Shown here piece after piece: positions 28,101-36,880 of a stretch of DNA of 64,000 nucleotides. This stretch comes from Bacteroides xylanisolvens XB1A (GTDB taxonomy: Bacteria > Bacteroidota > Bacteroidia > Bacteroidales > Bacteroidaceae), in NCBI RefSeq assembly GCF_000210075.1, contig NC_021017.1:1229233-1293232 (forward strand), read 5' to 3'. The notes below the pieces were generated by a model. That model was not told the DNA's origin. It searched no databases and saw nothing but the letters and a program-made list of their open reading frames with translations. The translations under genes were made by a program, and so were the position numbers. The stretch's first letter is position 1; each line of letters starts with the position of its first letter.

Positions 28101-29075
28101 ATGGAAGAGAATACAGAACAGCGAGTAGATTTAACTCTCTTTTCCGAGAAGATACAAGAGTTGAAAGACCGGATTGCTTCCGTCATAGTTGGGCAGGAGC
28201 AGACAGTCGATTTGGTACTGACAGCGATTTTGGCTAATGGACACGTATTGATAGAAGGTGTTCCGGGAGTTGCGAAGACACTGTTGGCCCGTTTGACAGC
28301 TCGTCTGATTGATGCAGACTTCAGTCGTGTCCAGTTCACTCCGGACTTAATGCCGAGTGACGTATTAGGTACGACTGTGTTTAATATGAAAACCAATGGT
28401 TTTGATTTTCATCAGGGACCGATTTTTGCAGATATTGTATTGGTCGATGAAATCAACCGTGCTCCTGCCAAGACACAGGCTGCCTTGTTTGAGGTAATGG
28501 AAGAGCGCCAGATCAGTATTGATGGAACGACTCACCGGATGGGAGATCTTTATACGATTTTGGCTACCCAGAATCCGGTAGAGCAGGAGGGAACATACAA
28601 ACTTCCCGAAGCACAGCTCGACCGTTTTCTGATGAAGATAACGATGGATTATCCTTCATTGGAAGAGGAAGTGAATATCTTGGAACGTCATCATACCAAT
28701 GCCGCATTGGTGAAGTTGGACGACATCGTTCCCGCTATTACCAAAGAAGAACTGCTGTCGCTTCGTGCTTTTATGAATCAGGTATTTGTAGACCGCACGT
28801 TACTTCAATATATCGCATTGATTGTACAGCAGACCCGTACCAGCAAAGCTGTATATTTGGGAGCTTCTCCACGTGCATCTGTAGCCATGCTGCAATCGTC
28901 GAAAGCGTATGCTCTTTTGCAGGGACGTGATTTTGTGACACCGGAAGATATCAAGTTTGTAGCTCCTTATGTACTTCAGCACCGTCTGATCCTGACTGCC
29001 GAAGCTGAAATGGAAGGCTATTCTCCAGTGAAAGTGACGCAACGCTTAATTGATAAAGTGGAAGTACCAAAATGA
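28101..29075 (+). CDS. MoxR-family AAA+ ATPase
   Basis: This 324-aa ATPase has Walker A GVPGVAKT (53-60), Walker B VLVDEIN (about 113-119), sensor 1 LATQNP (about 153-158) and the C-terminal lid. MoxR AAA+ proteins act as chaperones that mature or activate partner complexes, usually with VWA/DUF58 proteins encoded next to them, as here. It is the penultimate gene of the operon; the DUF58 gene follows after an unusual 174-bp AT-rich spacer. Confidence 0.95.
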   Translation: MEENTEQRVDLTLFSEKIQELKDRIASVIVGQEQTVDLVLTAILANGHVLIEGVPGVAKTLLARLTARLIDADFSRVQFTPDLMPSDVLGTTVFNMKTNGFDFHQGPIFADIVLVDEINRAPAKTQAALFEVMEERQISIDGTTHRMGDLYTILATQNPVEQEGTYKLPEAQLDRFLMKITMDYPSLEEEVNILERHHTNAALVKLDDIVPAITKEELLSLRAFMNQVFVDRTLLQYIALIVQQTRTSKAVYLGASPRASVAMLQSSKAYALLQGRDFVTPEDIKFVAPYVLQHRLILTAEAEMEGYSPVKVTQRLIDKVEVPK

Positions 29076-29078
29076 AAA

Positions 29079-29247
29079 GATTTATGATTTATGAATTCTG
29101 ATTTATGATTTGGGCTGCGCGTTGGATGTCTGACTCTATTCATAACATAAATCGAAGAAATCATAAATCGTAAATTATAAACTGTACGTAAATTGTAAGT
29201 TGAAGAAATCGTAAACCCAAGAAATTATAAATCATAAATCATAAATC
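29079..29247. repeat. MITE-like AT-rich element with 16-bp terminal inverted repeats
   Basis: GATTTATGATTTATGA (29079-29094) is exactly complementary to TCATAAATCATAAATC (29232-29247). The 137 bp between are degenerate repeats of AAATCGTAAATT, apart from a short GC-richer piece (GGGCTGCGCGTTGG). The element fills nearly the whole moxR-DUF58 gap, from 4 bp after one stop to 3 bp before the next start. All other genes in this operon overlap or lie within 16 bp. No ORF. Confidence 0.7.
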
Positions 29248-29249
29248 AT

Positions 29250-30560
29250 TTGTTTCTAACTCGTCGTTTCCATATTGCCCTTGTCGTAGTTATCCTGTTG
29301 TTGGGTAGCGGATATGTTTTTGCTCCGTTCTTTGTTATCGGGCAGTGGGCACTCTTTGTCTTGCTTTTGGTGGTACTGGCAGACGTATATTCTCTTTATC
29401 GTATTCGTGGAATCCATGCTTTCCGCCAGTGTGCCGACCGTTTCTCTAATGGCGACGAAAATGAAGTAAGTATTCGGGTAGAAAGTAGTTATCCGCATCC
29501 TGTATCTTTAGAAATCATAGATGAGATCCCTTTTATCTTTCAGAAACGTGATGTCGACTTTCAGGTGAAGCTTGGAGCAAACGAGGGAAAAACAGTTACC
29601 TATCGTCTTCGACCTACTCATCGTGGTGTTTACTCTTTCGGTCATATTAGAGTTTTTGTGACCGGAAAAATCGGCTTTATATCCCGGCGCTATACTTGTG
29701 CAGAACCTTTGGATATCAAAGTGTACCCGTCATATCTGATGCTCCATCAATATGAATTGTTGGCAATAAGTGATAATCTGACAGAACTGGGAATAAAACG
29801 TATTCGCCGGGTTGGGCATCATACGGAGTTTGAGCAGATTAAAGAGTATGTAAAGGGGGATGATTACCGTACGATTAACTGGAAAGCAAGTGCCCGTCGG
29901 CATGAACTTATGGTGAATGTGTATCAGGACGAACGCTCACAGCAGATTTATAATGTGATCGATAAAGGTAGAGTGATGCAGCAAGCTTTCTGTGGAATGA
30001 CCTTGCTGGATTATGCAATTAATGCTTCGCTGGTGCTTTCGTATGTTGCCATGCGGAAAGAAGATAAAGCCGGATTAGTGACTTTCGATGAACACTTCGA
30101 TACTTTTGTGCCTGCTTCCAAGCAATCGGGATATATGCAGACATTGCTGGAAAGTCTTTATAGCCAGCAGACCACTTTTGGGGAGACAGACTTCTCGGCT
30201 CTTTGCGTTCATTTGAACAAACATGTCAGTAAACGTAGCCTGCTGGTACTATATACTAACTTCTCGAGCATAGGAGGAATGAACCGTCAATTATCTTACC
30301 TGAAACAACTAAACCGCCAGCACCGTTTGCTCGTAGTCTTTTTTGAAGATGTCGATTTGAAGGAATATATCGCCCAACCGGCAAAAGATACGGAAGGGTA
30401 TTATCGGCACGTGATTGCAGAAAAGTTCGCTTACGAGAAGCGGCTGATTGTATCTACTTTGAAACAACATGGCATCTATTCTTTATTAACTACACCGGAG
30501 AATCTTTCGATTGATGTGATTAATAAGTATCTGGAGATGAAGTCACGACAGTTGCTTTAG
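29250..30560 (+). CDS. DUF58 domain protein, partner of MoxR
   Basis: This 436-aa protein has two N-terminal membrane helices (about 7-45) followed by a cytoplasmic DUF58 domain with the signature YVKGDDYRTINWKASAR (about 205-221) and a VWA-like fold. It is the usual client or partner of MoxR ATPases. The only in-frame start is TTG at 29250; a TAA lies five codons upstream and no ATG precedes the first membrane helix. The repeat element may have displaced the original start. It ends the operon, with a hairpin terminator just after it. Confidence 0.88.
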   Translation: MFLTRRFHIALVVVILLLGSGYVFAPFFVIGQWALFVLLLVVLADVYSLYRIRGIHAFRQCADRFSNGDENEVSIRVESSYPHPVSLEIIDEIPFIFQKRDVDFQVKLGANEGKTVTYRLRPTHRGVYSFGHIRVFVTGKIGFISRRYTCAEPLDIKVYPSYLMLHQYELLAISDNLTELGIKRIRRVGHHTEFEQIKEYVKGDDYRTINWKASARRHELMVNVYQDERSQQIYNVIDKGRVMQQAFCGMTLLDYAINASLVLSYVAMRKEDKAGLVTFDEHFDTFVPASKQSGYMQTLLESLYSQQTTFGETDFSALCVHLNKHVSKRSLLVLYTNFSSIGGMNRQLSYLKQLNRQHRLLVVFFEDVDLKEYIAQPAKDTEGYYRHVIAEKFAYEKRLIVSTLKQHGIYSLLTTPENLSIDVINKYLEMKSRQLL

Positions 30561-30568
30561 ACATAAGA

Positions 30569-30614
30569 ACAAAAGAACATATTTTTGTAGTTTTTTGTAC
30601 TTATGTTCTTTTGT
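30569..30614. terminator. Bidirectional terminator hairpin
   Basis: ACAAAAGAACATA (30569-30581) is perfectly complementary to TATGTTCTTTTGT (30602-30614). T-rich sequence fills the loop, and the hairpin lies between convergent genes (DUF58 and the Imm17-like gene). Confidence 0.55.
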
Positions 30615-30627
30615 CTGAAAAAATGTG

Positions 30628-30855
30628 TCAAAGAGTGATGGCTTTCCGTGTTTCCACAAAGAAGAATATAGCCATTCCAATGATGATAATTCCCAGTATC
30701 CCATAGAAGAGTCTTGCCCGGTTGCGTCCTACATTCCGGACAATGGTTTGTGCGTTGCGCGTTGTAAAGAACCAGTCCCAGTTCAGCAATGACGCCAGCA
30801 GGGAGACGATTCCTGCTAGCGCAAAGATTCCTTGTACGATATATTGTCCGGTCAT
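30628..30855 (-). CDS. Imm17-like small membrane protein
   Basis: This 75-aa protein has two membrane helices (about 5-24 and 49-67) joined by a basic cytoplasmic loop ([17 protein letters not shown]). It resembles Bacteroides proteins annotated as immunity protein 17. No toxin gene is next to it; the start overlaps the tsaE stop (ATGA), so it is translationally coupled to a tRNA-modification gene. The immunity role is therefore doubtful, and it may be a general small membrane protein. Confidence 0.72.
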   Translation of the reverse strand: MTGQYIVQGIFALAGIVSLLASLLNWDWFFTTRNAQTIVRNVGRNRARLFYGILGIIIIGMAIFFFVETRKAITL

Positions 30856-31265
30856 AGTCTGATTACTCTATTTCCGTCTTCCAGTTCTTCAATCGTTACT
30901 TTTACGGCATTTCCCGGAAGTAATTCTTCTACCAGTTCCGGCCATTCAATAAAGCAGAGAGCGCCACTGTAGAAATAGTCTTCGTAGCCCATGTCGTACA
31001 CTTCACTTAGTTTCTTGATGCGGTAAAAATCGAAGTGATAGATTAATTCTCCGGTTTCGTCCGAACGGTATTCGTTGACAATGGCAAAAGTAGGAGAAGT
31101 GATAACATCCGTTACGCCCAATGCTTCGCAAAGTGCTTTGACGAATGTCGTTTTGCCGGCACCCATCTTTCCGTATAAAGCAAATACAGTGTTGTCGCCC
31201 ATAGCAGCGATAAATTCACGGGCTGCTTCATGGATACTTTCCAGTGATTGAATTTTGATTTCCAT
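30852..31265 (-). CDS. tsaE: tRNA threonylcarbamoyladenosine biosynthesis ATPase
   Basis: This 137-aa P-loop protein needed with TsaB and TsaD for t6A at position 37 of ANN-decoding tRNAs has Walker A GKMGAGKT (32-39) and the family motifs [10 protein letters not shown] and YHFDFYRI and FIEWPE. Cytoplasmic, normal length. A start at 31265 lies 13 bp after the metal permease gene's stop, in the same orientation. Confidence 0.96.
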   Translation of the reverse strand: MEIKIQSLESIHEAAREFIAAMGDNTVFALYGKMGAGKTTFVKALCEALGVTDVITSPTFAIVNEYRSDETGELIYHFDFYRIKKLSEVYDMGYEDYFYSGALCFIEWPELVEELLPGNAVKVTIEELEDGNRVIRL

Positions 31266-31278
31266 ATACTATCTATTA

Positions 31279-32088
31279 TTATGACTTTTTCCTGCAACAA
31301 CTCTTTCCGATTTTACAAACAGCGTAAATCAGGATAGAGAAGAATATGATGGAAGCTCCCGAAGGGACTTTCCAGTGATAAGAAATAAATAATCCACCCA
31401 GGCAGCCCAAGAAACCGATGCCGATTGATAACCAGATAATCTTCTTGAAACTATAAGTGAACAAGTTGGCTGTCATCTGTGGAATGGTGAGAAGAGAAAT
31501 GGCCAGTACGATGCCTACCATACGCAGGCAGGCTACAATTGTCAGCGCAATGAACATCATCAACACATATTCGAATATCTCTACCGGAATCTTTTGCGAA
31601 CGTGCAAACTCACGGTCAAAAGCAATATATACGATAGGGCGGATAAACAGATAAAAGAATCCGGTCAATATTAGTGCCAATATGCCGAGCATCCATAAGT
31701 CGATTTGGTTGATGGTCAGGATATTGCCAAAGAGGTAAGCCGACAGGTCAGGCGCAAATCCCGGCGACAGGAAGCTGAACATAATTCCGAGTGCCATCCC
31801 TAACGTCCAGAATACTGCAATGGCAGAATCTTCGCGCATATCTTTCCGTCTGCTAAGCCACTCGACACCAAAAGCTGATAATACCGAGAATACGGCTGCC
31901 GATAGTATCGGGGAAATTCCGGCAAACAATCCTAACCCGATTCCTCCGAAAGAAGCATGAGTGATTCCTCCGCTGATAAATACCAGGCGGCGGGTTACGA
32001 TATATGTACCGATAATCCCACAGGCAATGCTTGCCAGCAGACTTCCCAATAGGGCGTGTTGAAAGAATGTATATTGTAGTAAATCCAT
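31279..32088 (-). CDS. ABC-3 type metal (Zn/Mn/Fe) transporter permease
   Basis: This 269-aa inner-membrane permease of the ZnuB/MntB/TroC family has about eight helices. Typical segments are GIIGTYIVTRRLVFISGGITHASFGG at the N terminus and RMVGIVLAISLLTIPQMTA near the end. The ATP-binding and solute-binding subunits are not in this window, so they must be encoded elsewhere or lie further away. I use the ATG at 32088, which overlaps the upstream stop as TGATG. Confidence 0.93.
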   Translation of the reverse strand: MDLLQYTFFQHALLGSLLASIACGIIGTYIVTRRLVFISGGITHASFGGIGLGLFAGISPILSAAVFSVLSAFGVEWLSRRKDMREDSAIAVFWTLGMALGIMFSFLSPGFAPDLSAYLFGNILTINQIDLWMLGILALILTGFFYLFIRPIVYIAFDREFARSQKIPVEIFEYVLMMFIALTIVACLRMVGIVLAISLLTIPQMTANLFTYSFKKIIWLSIGIGFLGCLGGLFISYHWKVPSGASIIFFSILIYAVCKIGKSCCRKKS

Positions 32089-32531
32089 CACCTCTCATCT
32101 GCTTTTTTTACTTCTACGTTTCTTCTTTCTCCGATAATCAGAAAAACTTCGTCTTTGAGATCATCCGGTAATTCAATGCCACGGAGCTGAAGGCTACGTA
32201 TCCATCCGGCCACTTCTACATCCAGTGTCGTATACAATACATCCCGAAACATTTCTGTTTCTTCTTCTGTATACGCATCTCCTGCCTTGCCAATGAACTG
32301 ATCCAGTTCTTCGTCATCGTAATATTCTATTTTTTTGCTGACAGCTGCCAGCAGGCTATCCCGTTCGCATACTTCGTGTTGTCCGCAGCATTCCACATCT
32401 ACTTCCTTCACTTCCGGCATACGGTCCAGTTCGCCCTTTTCTATTTTCTTTTGCAGTCTTTTGTTGCGGATAATTCCGGCTATCAGCGCAATGACACCCA
32501 GCAACACCAGACTTATAATAAGTATCCACAT
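32088..32531 (-). CDS. Membrane-anchored protein with a cysteine cluster
   Basis: This 147-aa protein starts at the ATG 32531 (MWILIISLVLLGVIALIAG, one membrane helix), then has a basic segment, the sequence DVECCGQHEVCERD (three cysteines and a histidine within nine residues), and a soluble C-terminal domain rich in Glu/Asp. I do not recognise a characterised family. The TGATG overlap with the metal permease and the Cys/His cluster suggest a metal-related role, for example binding zinc at the membrane; this is inference. Confidence 0.78.
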   Translation of the reverse strand: MWILIISLVLLGVIALIAGIIRNKRLQKKIEKGELDRMPEVKEVDVECCGQHEVCERDSLLAAVSKKIEYYDDEELDQFIGKAGDAYTEEETEMFRDVLYTTLDVEVAGWIRSLQLRGIELPDDLKDEVFLIIGERRNVEVKKADER

Positions 32532-32703
32532 GACAATATAACAGTTACCAATCAATTTTGTGCAAAGTTACTTATAAATTTGCATTCTATCATGTATGCT
32601 ATCTATTTCTTTCGTACTTTTGTATGTTACCTACAAAATAAACATTGGCGGGTGAATTAAATTTCACCAATCAATGAAAATGACTTAAGATATTTGAAGT
32701 ACA

Positions 32704-33702
32704 ATGAAGAGAGATTATTTACTATTAGCGTTACTGTTGGTTGGAAATATTACTTTTGCCCAATCTCCTATTGAGAGGGCCTTGAATACAATCAACCGTT
32801 CCTCTGCCGAAGCTACTATCAATTTTTTGGCTAGTGATGAATTGCAAGGGCGTGAGGCGGGGTTTCACGGTTCGCGTGTGACTTCGGAATATATTGTTTC
32901 TTTGTTGCAATGGATGGGAGTATCGCCTTTGGCTGACAGCTATTTCCAGCCTTTTGATGCTTACCGTAAAGAACGTCAGAAAAAAGGACGTCTGGAAGTA
33001 CATCCTGATTCCATAGCAAAACTGAAACAGGAAGTTCATCAGAAGCTTACCATGAGGAATGTATTGGGAATGATTCCCGGTAAAAATACCAAAGAATATG
33101 TGATTGTGGGGGCTCATTTCGACCATTTAGGTATTGATCCTGTACTTGATGGCGACCAAATATACAATGGTGCTGACGATAATGCTTCCGGTGTATCGGC
33201 AGTGCTGCAAATTGCAAGAGCCTTTTTAGCCAGTGGACAGCAACCCGAAAGAAATGTAATCTTTGCTTTTTGGGATGGAGAAGAAAAAGGACTGCTTGGC
33301 TCTAAATATTTTGTACAAACTTGTCCTTTCCTATCTCAAATCAAAGGCTATCTGAACTTTGACATGATTGGCCGTAATAACAAACCTCAACAGCCTAAAC
33401 AGGTCGTTTATTTTTATACAGCCGCCCATCCGGTCTTTGAGGATTGGTTGAAAGAGGATATCAGAAAATACGGTTTGCAATTGGAACCGGATTACCGCGC
33501 CTGGGAAAATCCGATAGGAGGAAGTGATAATGGTTCGTTTGCCAAAGTAGGTATTCCGATCATCTGGTATCATACGGACGGGCATCCTGATTATCACCAG
33601 CCTTCCGATCATGCTGACCGATTGAATTGGGATAAGGTCGTAGAAATCACTAAAGCCTCTTTTCTCAATATGTGGAAGATGGCAAATGAGAAGTCTTTTT
33701 AA
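32704..33702 (+). CDS. M28 family zinc aminopeptidase, secreted
   Basis: This 332-aa protein has a signal peptide (LLLALLLVGNITFAQ). The M28 dinuclear zinc site is visible: VGAHFDHLG (His138), GADDNASG (bridging Asp158), WDGEEKGLLGS (catalytic Glu193 and ligand Glu194), NFDMIG (Asp) and a late HQPSDH His. Such enzymes trim N-terminal residues from peptides in the periplasm. A TACTTTTG -7-like box lies at 32615-32622, giving a leader of about 75 nt. A terminator shared with the convergent GNAT gene follows. Confidence 0.93.
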   Translation: MKRDYLLLALLLVGNITFAQSPIERALNTINRSSAEATINFLASDELQGREAGFHGSRVTSEYIVSLLQWMGVSPLADSYFQPFDAYRKERQKKGRLEVHPDSIAKLKQEVHQKLTMRNVLGMIPGKNTKEYVIVGAHFDHLGIDPVLDGDQIYNGADDNASGVSAVLQIARAFLASGQQPERNVIFAFWDGEEKGLLGSKYFVQTCPFLSQIKGYLNFDMIGRNNKPQQPKQVVYFYTAAHPVFEDWLKEDIRKYGLQLEPDYRAWENPIGGSDNGSFAKVGIPIIWYHTDGHPDYHQPSDHADRLNWDKVVEITKASFLNMWKMANEKSF

Positions 33703-33713
33703 TGAAGCAGATA

Positions 33714-33757
33714 AAATACAATCCTGATAATTAATGGGAAAAGTCAGGATTGTATTT
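33714..33757. terminator. Bidirectional terminator
   Basis: AAATACAATCCTGA (33714-33727) pairs perfectly with TCAGGATTGTATTT (33744-33757), followed by CTTATTTTTT on the + strand. It lies between the convergent M28 peptidase and GNAT genes. Confidence 0.8.
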
Positions 33758-33758
33758 C

Positions 33759-34508
33759 TTATTTTTTGAGTATTCTTTTTAAATAGTCGATAGGTGGCAA
33801 ATTCACAGTCTCAAAACTTCCTTTATAAAATACTGCAAAATTATTAAAAACACACGGTAACTCTTTTGCTTTCTGTAGCGTATCTACTTGAATAAAAGAA
33901 ACAGGGACATCATTTGTTTCACAATATTGTTTGATCATTTCAATGTATTTATAGATGTAGGGGCATTGCATATCATAATAAATCGTCAGTTCCTCACTTT
34001 CTATTTTCAGATTTTTGGCATTTGGCGCAAATTGCGGTACTGTTCCGTCGAAAGAAAGAGCAAGCAATTCATATCCGTTATCAGTAGTGTCAACCACCTC
34101 AAAACCAAATTTCTTTGCAAATGATTGGTCGGAAAGCCAGCTCTTCTGTTTTTTTGCCCCAAGCATACAAATGCCGGATCTACCTTTTTCTTTGGCATCA
34201 GCTATACAGTACTCTATTAATGCTTTCCCATATCCGTTTCCTTGGGGGCTACCTAGCACCCATAAACAATACAGATAATAATAGTTGTCGCCGATGACGG
34301 GAACCCAAGCTGTTTCAAGAGGGGCATATTCAATAAAAACAGTAGCTTTGGCGTTTAACTTTCTAAAGACATGGCCTTCATTCAGCCGGTCAGAAAGCCA
34401 TTGCCGTTTTGCTTCAATACCAGGATGAGACTTTTTGCTGCGGATAATGCAGCATAAATGCTCATTAGAAAGATTTTCTGTTGTTAAGTTTGTAAAGTCA
34501 GTATTCAT
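33759..34508 (-). CDS. GNAT acetyltransferase with YoaP-like C-terminal domain
   Basis: This 249-aa protein (ATG 34508) has an N-terminal GNAT fold (about 10-150; acetyl-CoA loop in VLGSPQGNGYGKALIEYC) and a thioredoxin-like YoaP domain (about 170-249; IYYDMQCPYIYKYIE). The combination is a known protein type in Bacteroidetes and Firmicutes. The acceptor is unknown. It is separated by 347 bp from the upstream SusD gene on the same strand, with a hairpin between, so it is probably its own unit. Confidence 0.88.
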   Translation of the reverse strand: MNTDFTNLTTENLSNEHLCCIIRSKKSHPGIEAKRQWLSDRLNEGHVFRKLNAKATVFIEYAPLETAWVPVIGDNYYYLYCLWVLGSPQGNGYGKALIEYCIADAKEKGRSGICMLGAKKQKSWLSDQSFAKKFGFEVVDTTDNGYELLALSFDGTVPQFAPNAKNLKIESEELTIYYDMQCPYIYKYIEMIKQYCETNDVPVSFIQVDTLQKAKELPCVFNNFAVFYKGSFETVNLPPIDYLKRILKK

Positions 34509-34637
34509 ATACACCTTTGTTTCAAGTTAGATATTATCAATCGGATAGTGTAGTAATTGTAATACTTGATTAGCCCGGTTGACAGATAAGCAAATACAAA
34601 TGTAGTGAATTTTGCGGATAATCTCTGTTGGGTGACT

Positions 34638-34703
34638 ATGGAAATCACAAAGACTTTTTATACATCTGCAGAGGATGTTGAACGAGAACTCATGCGAATG
34701 TAA
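34638..34703 (+). pseudogene. Possible gene remnant, 21 codons
   Basis: In the 346-bp gap between the GNAT gene and susD, a short + strand ORF reads MEITKTFYTSAEDVERELMRM and stops at TAA 34701-34703. It looks coding-like and its start resembles the first residues of YdeI/OmpD-type proteins, but nothing continues after the stop. It could be a decayed gene start or chance. The rest of the gap holds only the hairpin at 34703-34773. Confidence 0.22.
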
Positions 34704-34773
34704 AACTTCATTGCCTAACTTAGGATTAGATTGACCGCAGTTCTACCTAATCTGAAGCGAGACAATGAAGTTT
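34703..34773. terminator. Hairpin downstream of the orphan susD
   Basis: AAACTTCATTG (34703-34713) is exactly complementary to 34763-34773. An inner imperfect stem (GGATTAG near 34723 with CTAATC near 34747) extends it. On the minus strand the stem is followed by TTTTACAT, so it may end the susCD transcript about 80 bp after the susD stop. Confidence 0.5.
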
Positions 34774-34854
34774 ATAAAAATAAAAAGATAACAGATATAT
34801 AATATTAAGGTCGATATATTTGTAAGCTCAAAGAGTTGTTCTTTTATCTTTTTA

Positions 34855-36867
34855 TTATTCTACAGGTTGTGCGCCGGTGTCGCCTTCAATCTTCCATCCC
34901 GGGTTCTGATAAACGACTGAACTTGTAAAATCATTCTTATCCGAGGCTGTCTGACGAAATACAGCCATACCTATCGGATTCAGATAATGAGCAGGTGTAA
35001 AGAGGAATCCCTTCTGCCCGGCAATCAGATTATTCTTCGTGATTTTTTCGTATGGAAGAATATATTTACTTAAATCAGGTGAGGACATATTACCTTCTGC
35101 CGGATCTACTTTACATAAATCTGCCAGTTGCGTTTCATAGTTGCTTCCCCAGTATAGCATACCTTCTACACGGTAAGGTTTGGATATCAACTGGTCGCAT
35201 GCACGCCAGCGTTTCAAGTCTTCCCAGCGCAAAGCTTCTGCACAAAGTTCGTTACGGCGTTCACGGCGGATATTATATAACGTCGCGTCTATCAATTGGC
35301 CATGAGAATAAGCACCGAAATCGCCTTTAGCCTCTTCGCTCATCTGTGTTGCAGCGATTGTCTTATTATAGTCTTCGTCCACTTTGGCGCGTCGGCGTAA
35401 AGCTTTCCAATATCCGTCGGCTGTTCCGTCGATTCTACCATTTTTTTCATACGAAGCTTCCATGTAAATCAACATGGCTTCTGCCGCACGGAAAACAATA
35501 CCACCTGATGTTCCCGCACTATGGTCATTTGCCATGTGACTGGAGTAGTGTTTGCCTTTTTTGATGATGAATCCGGTTGTTGCCAAACTTCCTTTATCGC
35601 CATAAATGAAACGGATTGAGCAATAACTGGGAGTTCCGTCATCACCGTAATAATTCACATCACCTTTATTTTCAGTGTTGGCATCACCCGGCTTTTTGGT
35701 AAAGATAACAATGCGTGAATCACGATTCTGTAAAGTGGAATTTACTCCTTCTTTCTCCCAATCGGGATTATAATCGGAACCGGCTGCATAGATGGGAAGC
35801 CCATTGCGCATCAGGAATGAATTGACCATGCCACGAGTCCATCCGGAACCACCGCCATTGCGTGCCAACTCCATTTGCAAGTTGCTGGTTACCAATCCTT
35901 CCTTGAACTGTTTCCACATCAGTATTTCATCATATCCTTCCATGTTTTCATCGCAGAACATGGTGTAGTAAGGATTGATGGAAACCAGACTGGCGTTCAT
36001 ACCTTCGGGGGTATCGGTATTGTCTGCCAGTTTTCCGACGATATAGTCGCCTACCACTTTTGATGACTTCATTGCTTCATCAAGAAAATAAGCCACTTCT
36101 GCATCACTATTAAAACCGCTTACATCTGCGGGATTACCCGGCCATCCTTTTCCACCGGGTACAAAAGCTGTTCCTTTGTGATACTTTTCCCAAGTTGCTT
36201 CGAAGAGGGCAACGCGTGCACGTAGCAAGTGAGCTACGTTTTTGCTGATGCGATTCTTGCCACCGGGACTTTTATCAAGCAACAATTCTGTTGCTTTTTG
36301 CAAATCGTCCAGAATGAAGCGTGCCACCTTATTACGCGGCTGGCGCTTGCTGGATTCCACCAAGGTCTCTTCTATGTCGGGCAATGCAGTAGTGATAATA
36401 GGCAGATCTCCTAAAGAAACCAGTAATTTATAATAATTGTATGCCCGGATCACGTACATTTCTCCGATATAATGCTTCACATTATCCTGATTGCCGGTAA
36501 TAGTGCCGGCTTCGAATTTCGGTAAAGTATTATCAAAGAAATAGTTGCAGGTTCGTATTTTACTCCAGTCCCATTCGCCTTCACCTGACGGCACCTTCTT
36601 TTGCCCGGGTATCCAGAAGGCCGGTGAGTCACCACTGGCTTGGTTATCAGTATCATTATCTTTGCCGAAGAAATTGATGCCATACGCATCGGTCACTGTT
36701 TCAAATGGGTAAGCATTGATTGTGTATGCAGCCAGATCACTTTCGGATGCAAAATATTTTTCGGGAATTACTTTATCCAGTGGTTCCCTGTCGAGAAAAT
36801 CATTGCAACCGGTCAGTCCGCCCAATAGCAATGTTCCTATTGTCAAAAGTTTAATATGTTTTTTCAT
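34855..36867 (-). CDS. SusD/RagB-like lipoprotein (orphan SusCD pair)
   Basis: This 670-aa SPII lipoprotein (LLGGLTGC, then NDFLDREPLDKV, the classic SusD start) has RagB/SusD C-terminal motifs (ALRWEDLKRWRACDQLI and LNPIGMAVFRQ). It is at the long end of the family, with extra loops. It follows susC by 13 bp. No glycoside hydrolase, sulfatase, protease or regulator accompanies the pair, so the ligand cannot be inferred and degradation enzymes must be elsewhere. Confidence 0.93.
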   Translation of the reverse strand: MKKHIKLLTIGTLLLGGLTGCNDFLDREPLDKVIPEKYFASESDLAAYTINAYPFETVTDAYGINFFGKDNDTDNQASGDSPAFWIPGQKKVPSGEGEWDWSKIRTCNYFFDNTLPKFEAGTITGNQDNVKHYIGEMYVIRAYNYYKLLVSLGDLPIITTALPDIEETLVESSKRQPRNKVARFILDDLQKATELLLDKSPGGKNRISKNVAHLLRARVALFEATWEKYHKGTAFVPGGKGWPGNPADVSGFNSDAEVAYFLDEAMKSSKVVGDYIVGKLADNTDTPEGMNASLVSINPYYTMFCDENMEGYDEILMWKQFKEGLVTSNLQMELARNGGGSGWTRGMVNSFLMRNGLPIYAAGSDYNPDWEKEGVNSTLQNRDSRIVIFTKKPGDANTENKGDVNYYGDDGTPSYCSIRFIYGDKGSLATTGFIIKKGKHYSSHMANDHSAGTSGGIVFRAAEAMLIYMEASYEKNGRIDGTADGYWKALRRRAKVDEDYNKTIAATQMSEEAKGDFGAYSHGQLIDATLYNIRRERRNELCAEALRWEDLKRWRACDQLISKPYRVEGMLYWGSNYETQLADLCKVDPAEGNMSSPDLSKYILPYEKITKNNLIAGQKGFLFTPAHYLNPIGMAVFRQTASDKNDFTSSVVYQNPGWKIEGDTGAQPVE

Positions 36868-36880
36868 AATCGTTTATCAT

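Noticed and set aside
29250..30560. Frameshifted or truncated DUF58 gene because of the TTG start
   Set aside because: The protein begins with the expected membrane helices and has normal length, so only the start codon is unusual.
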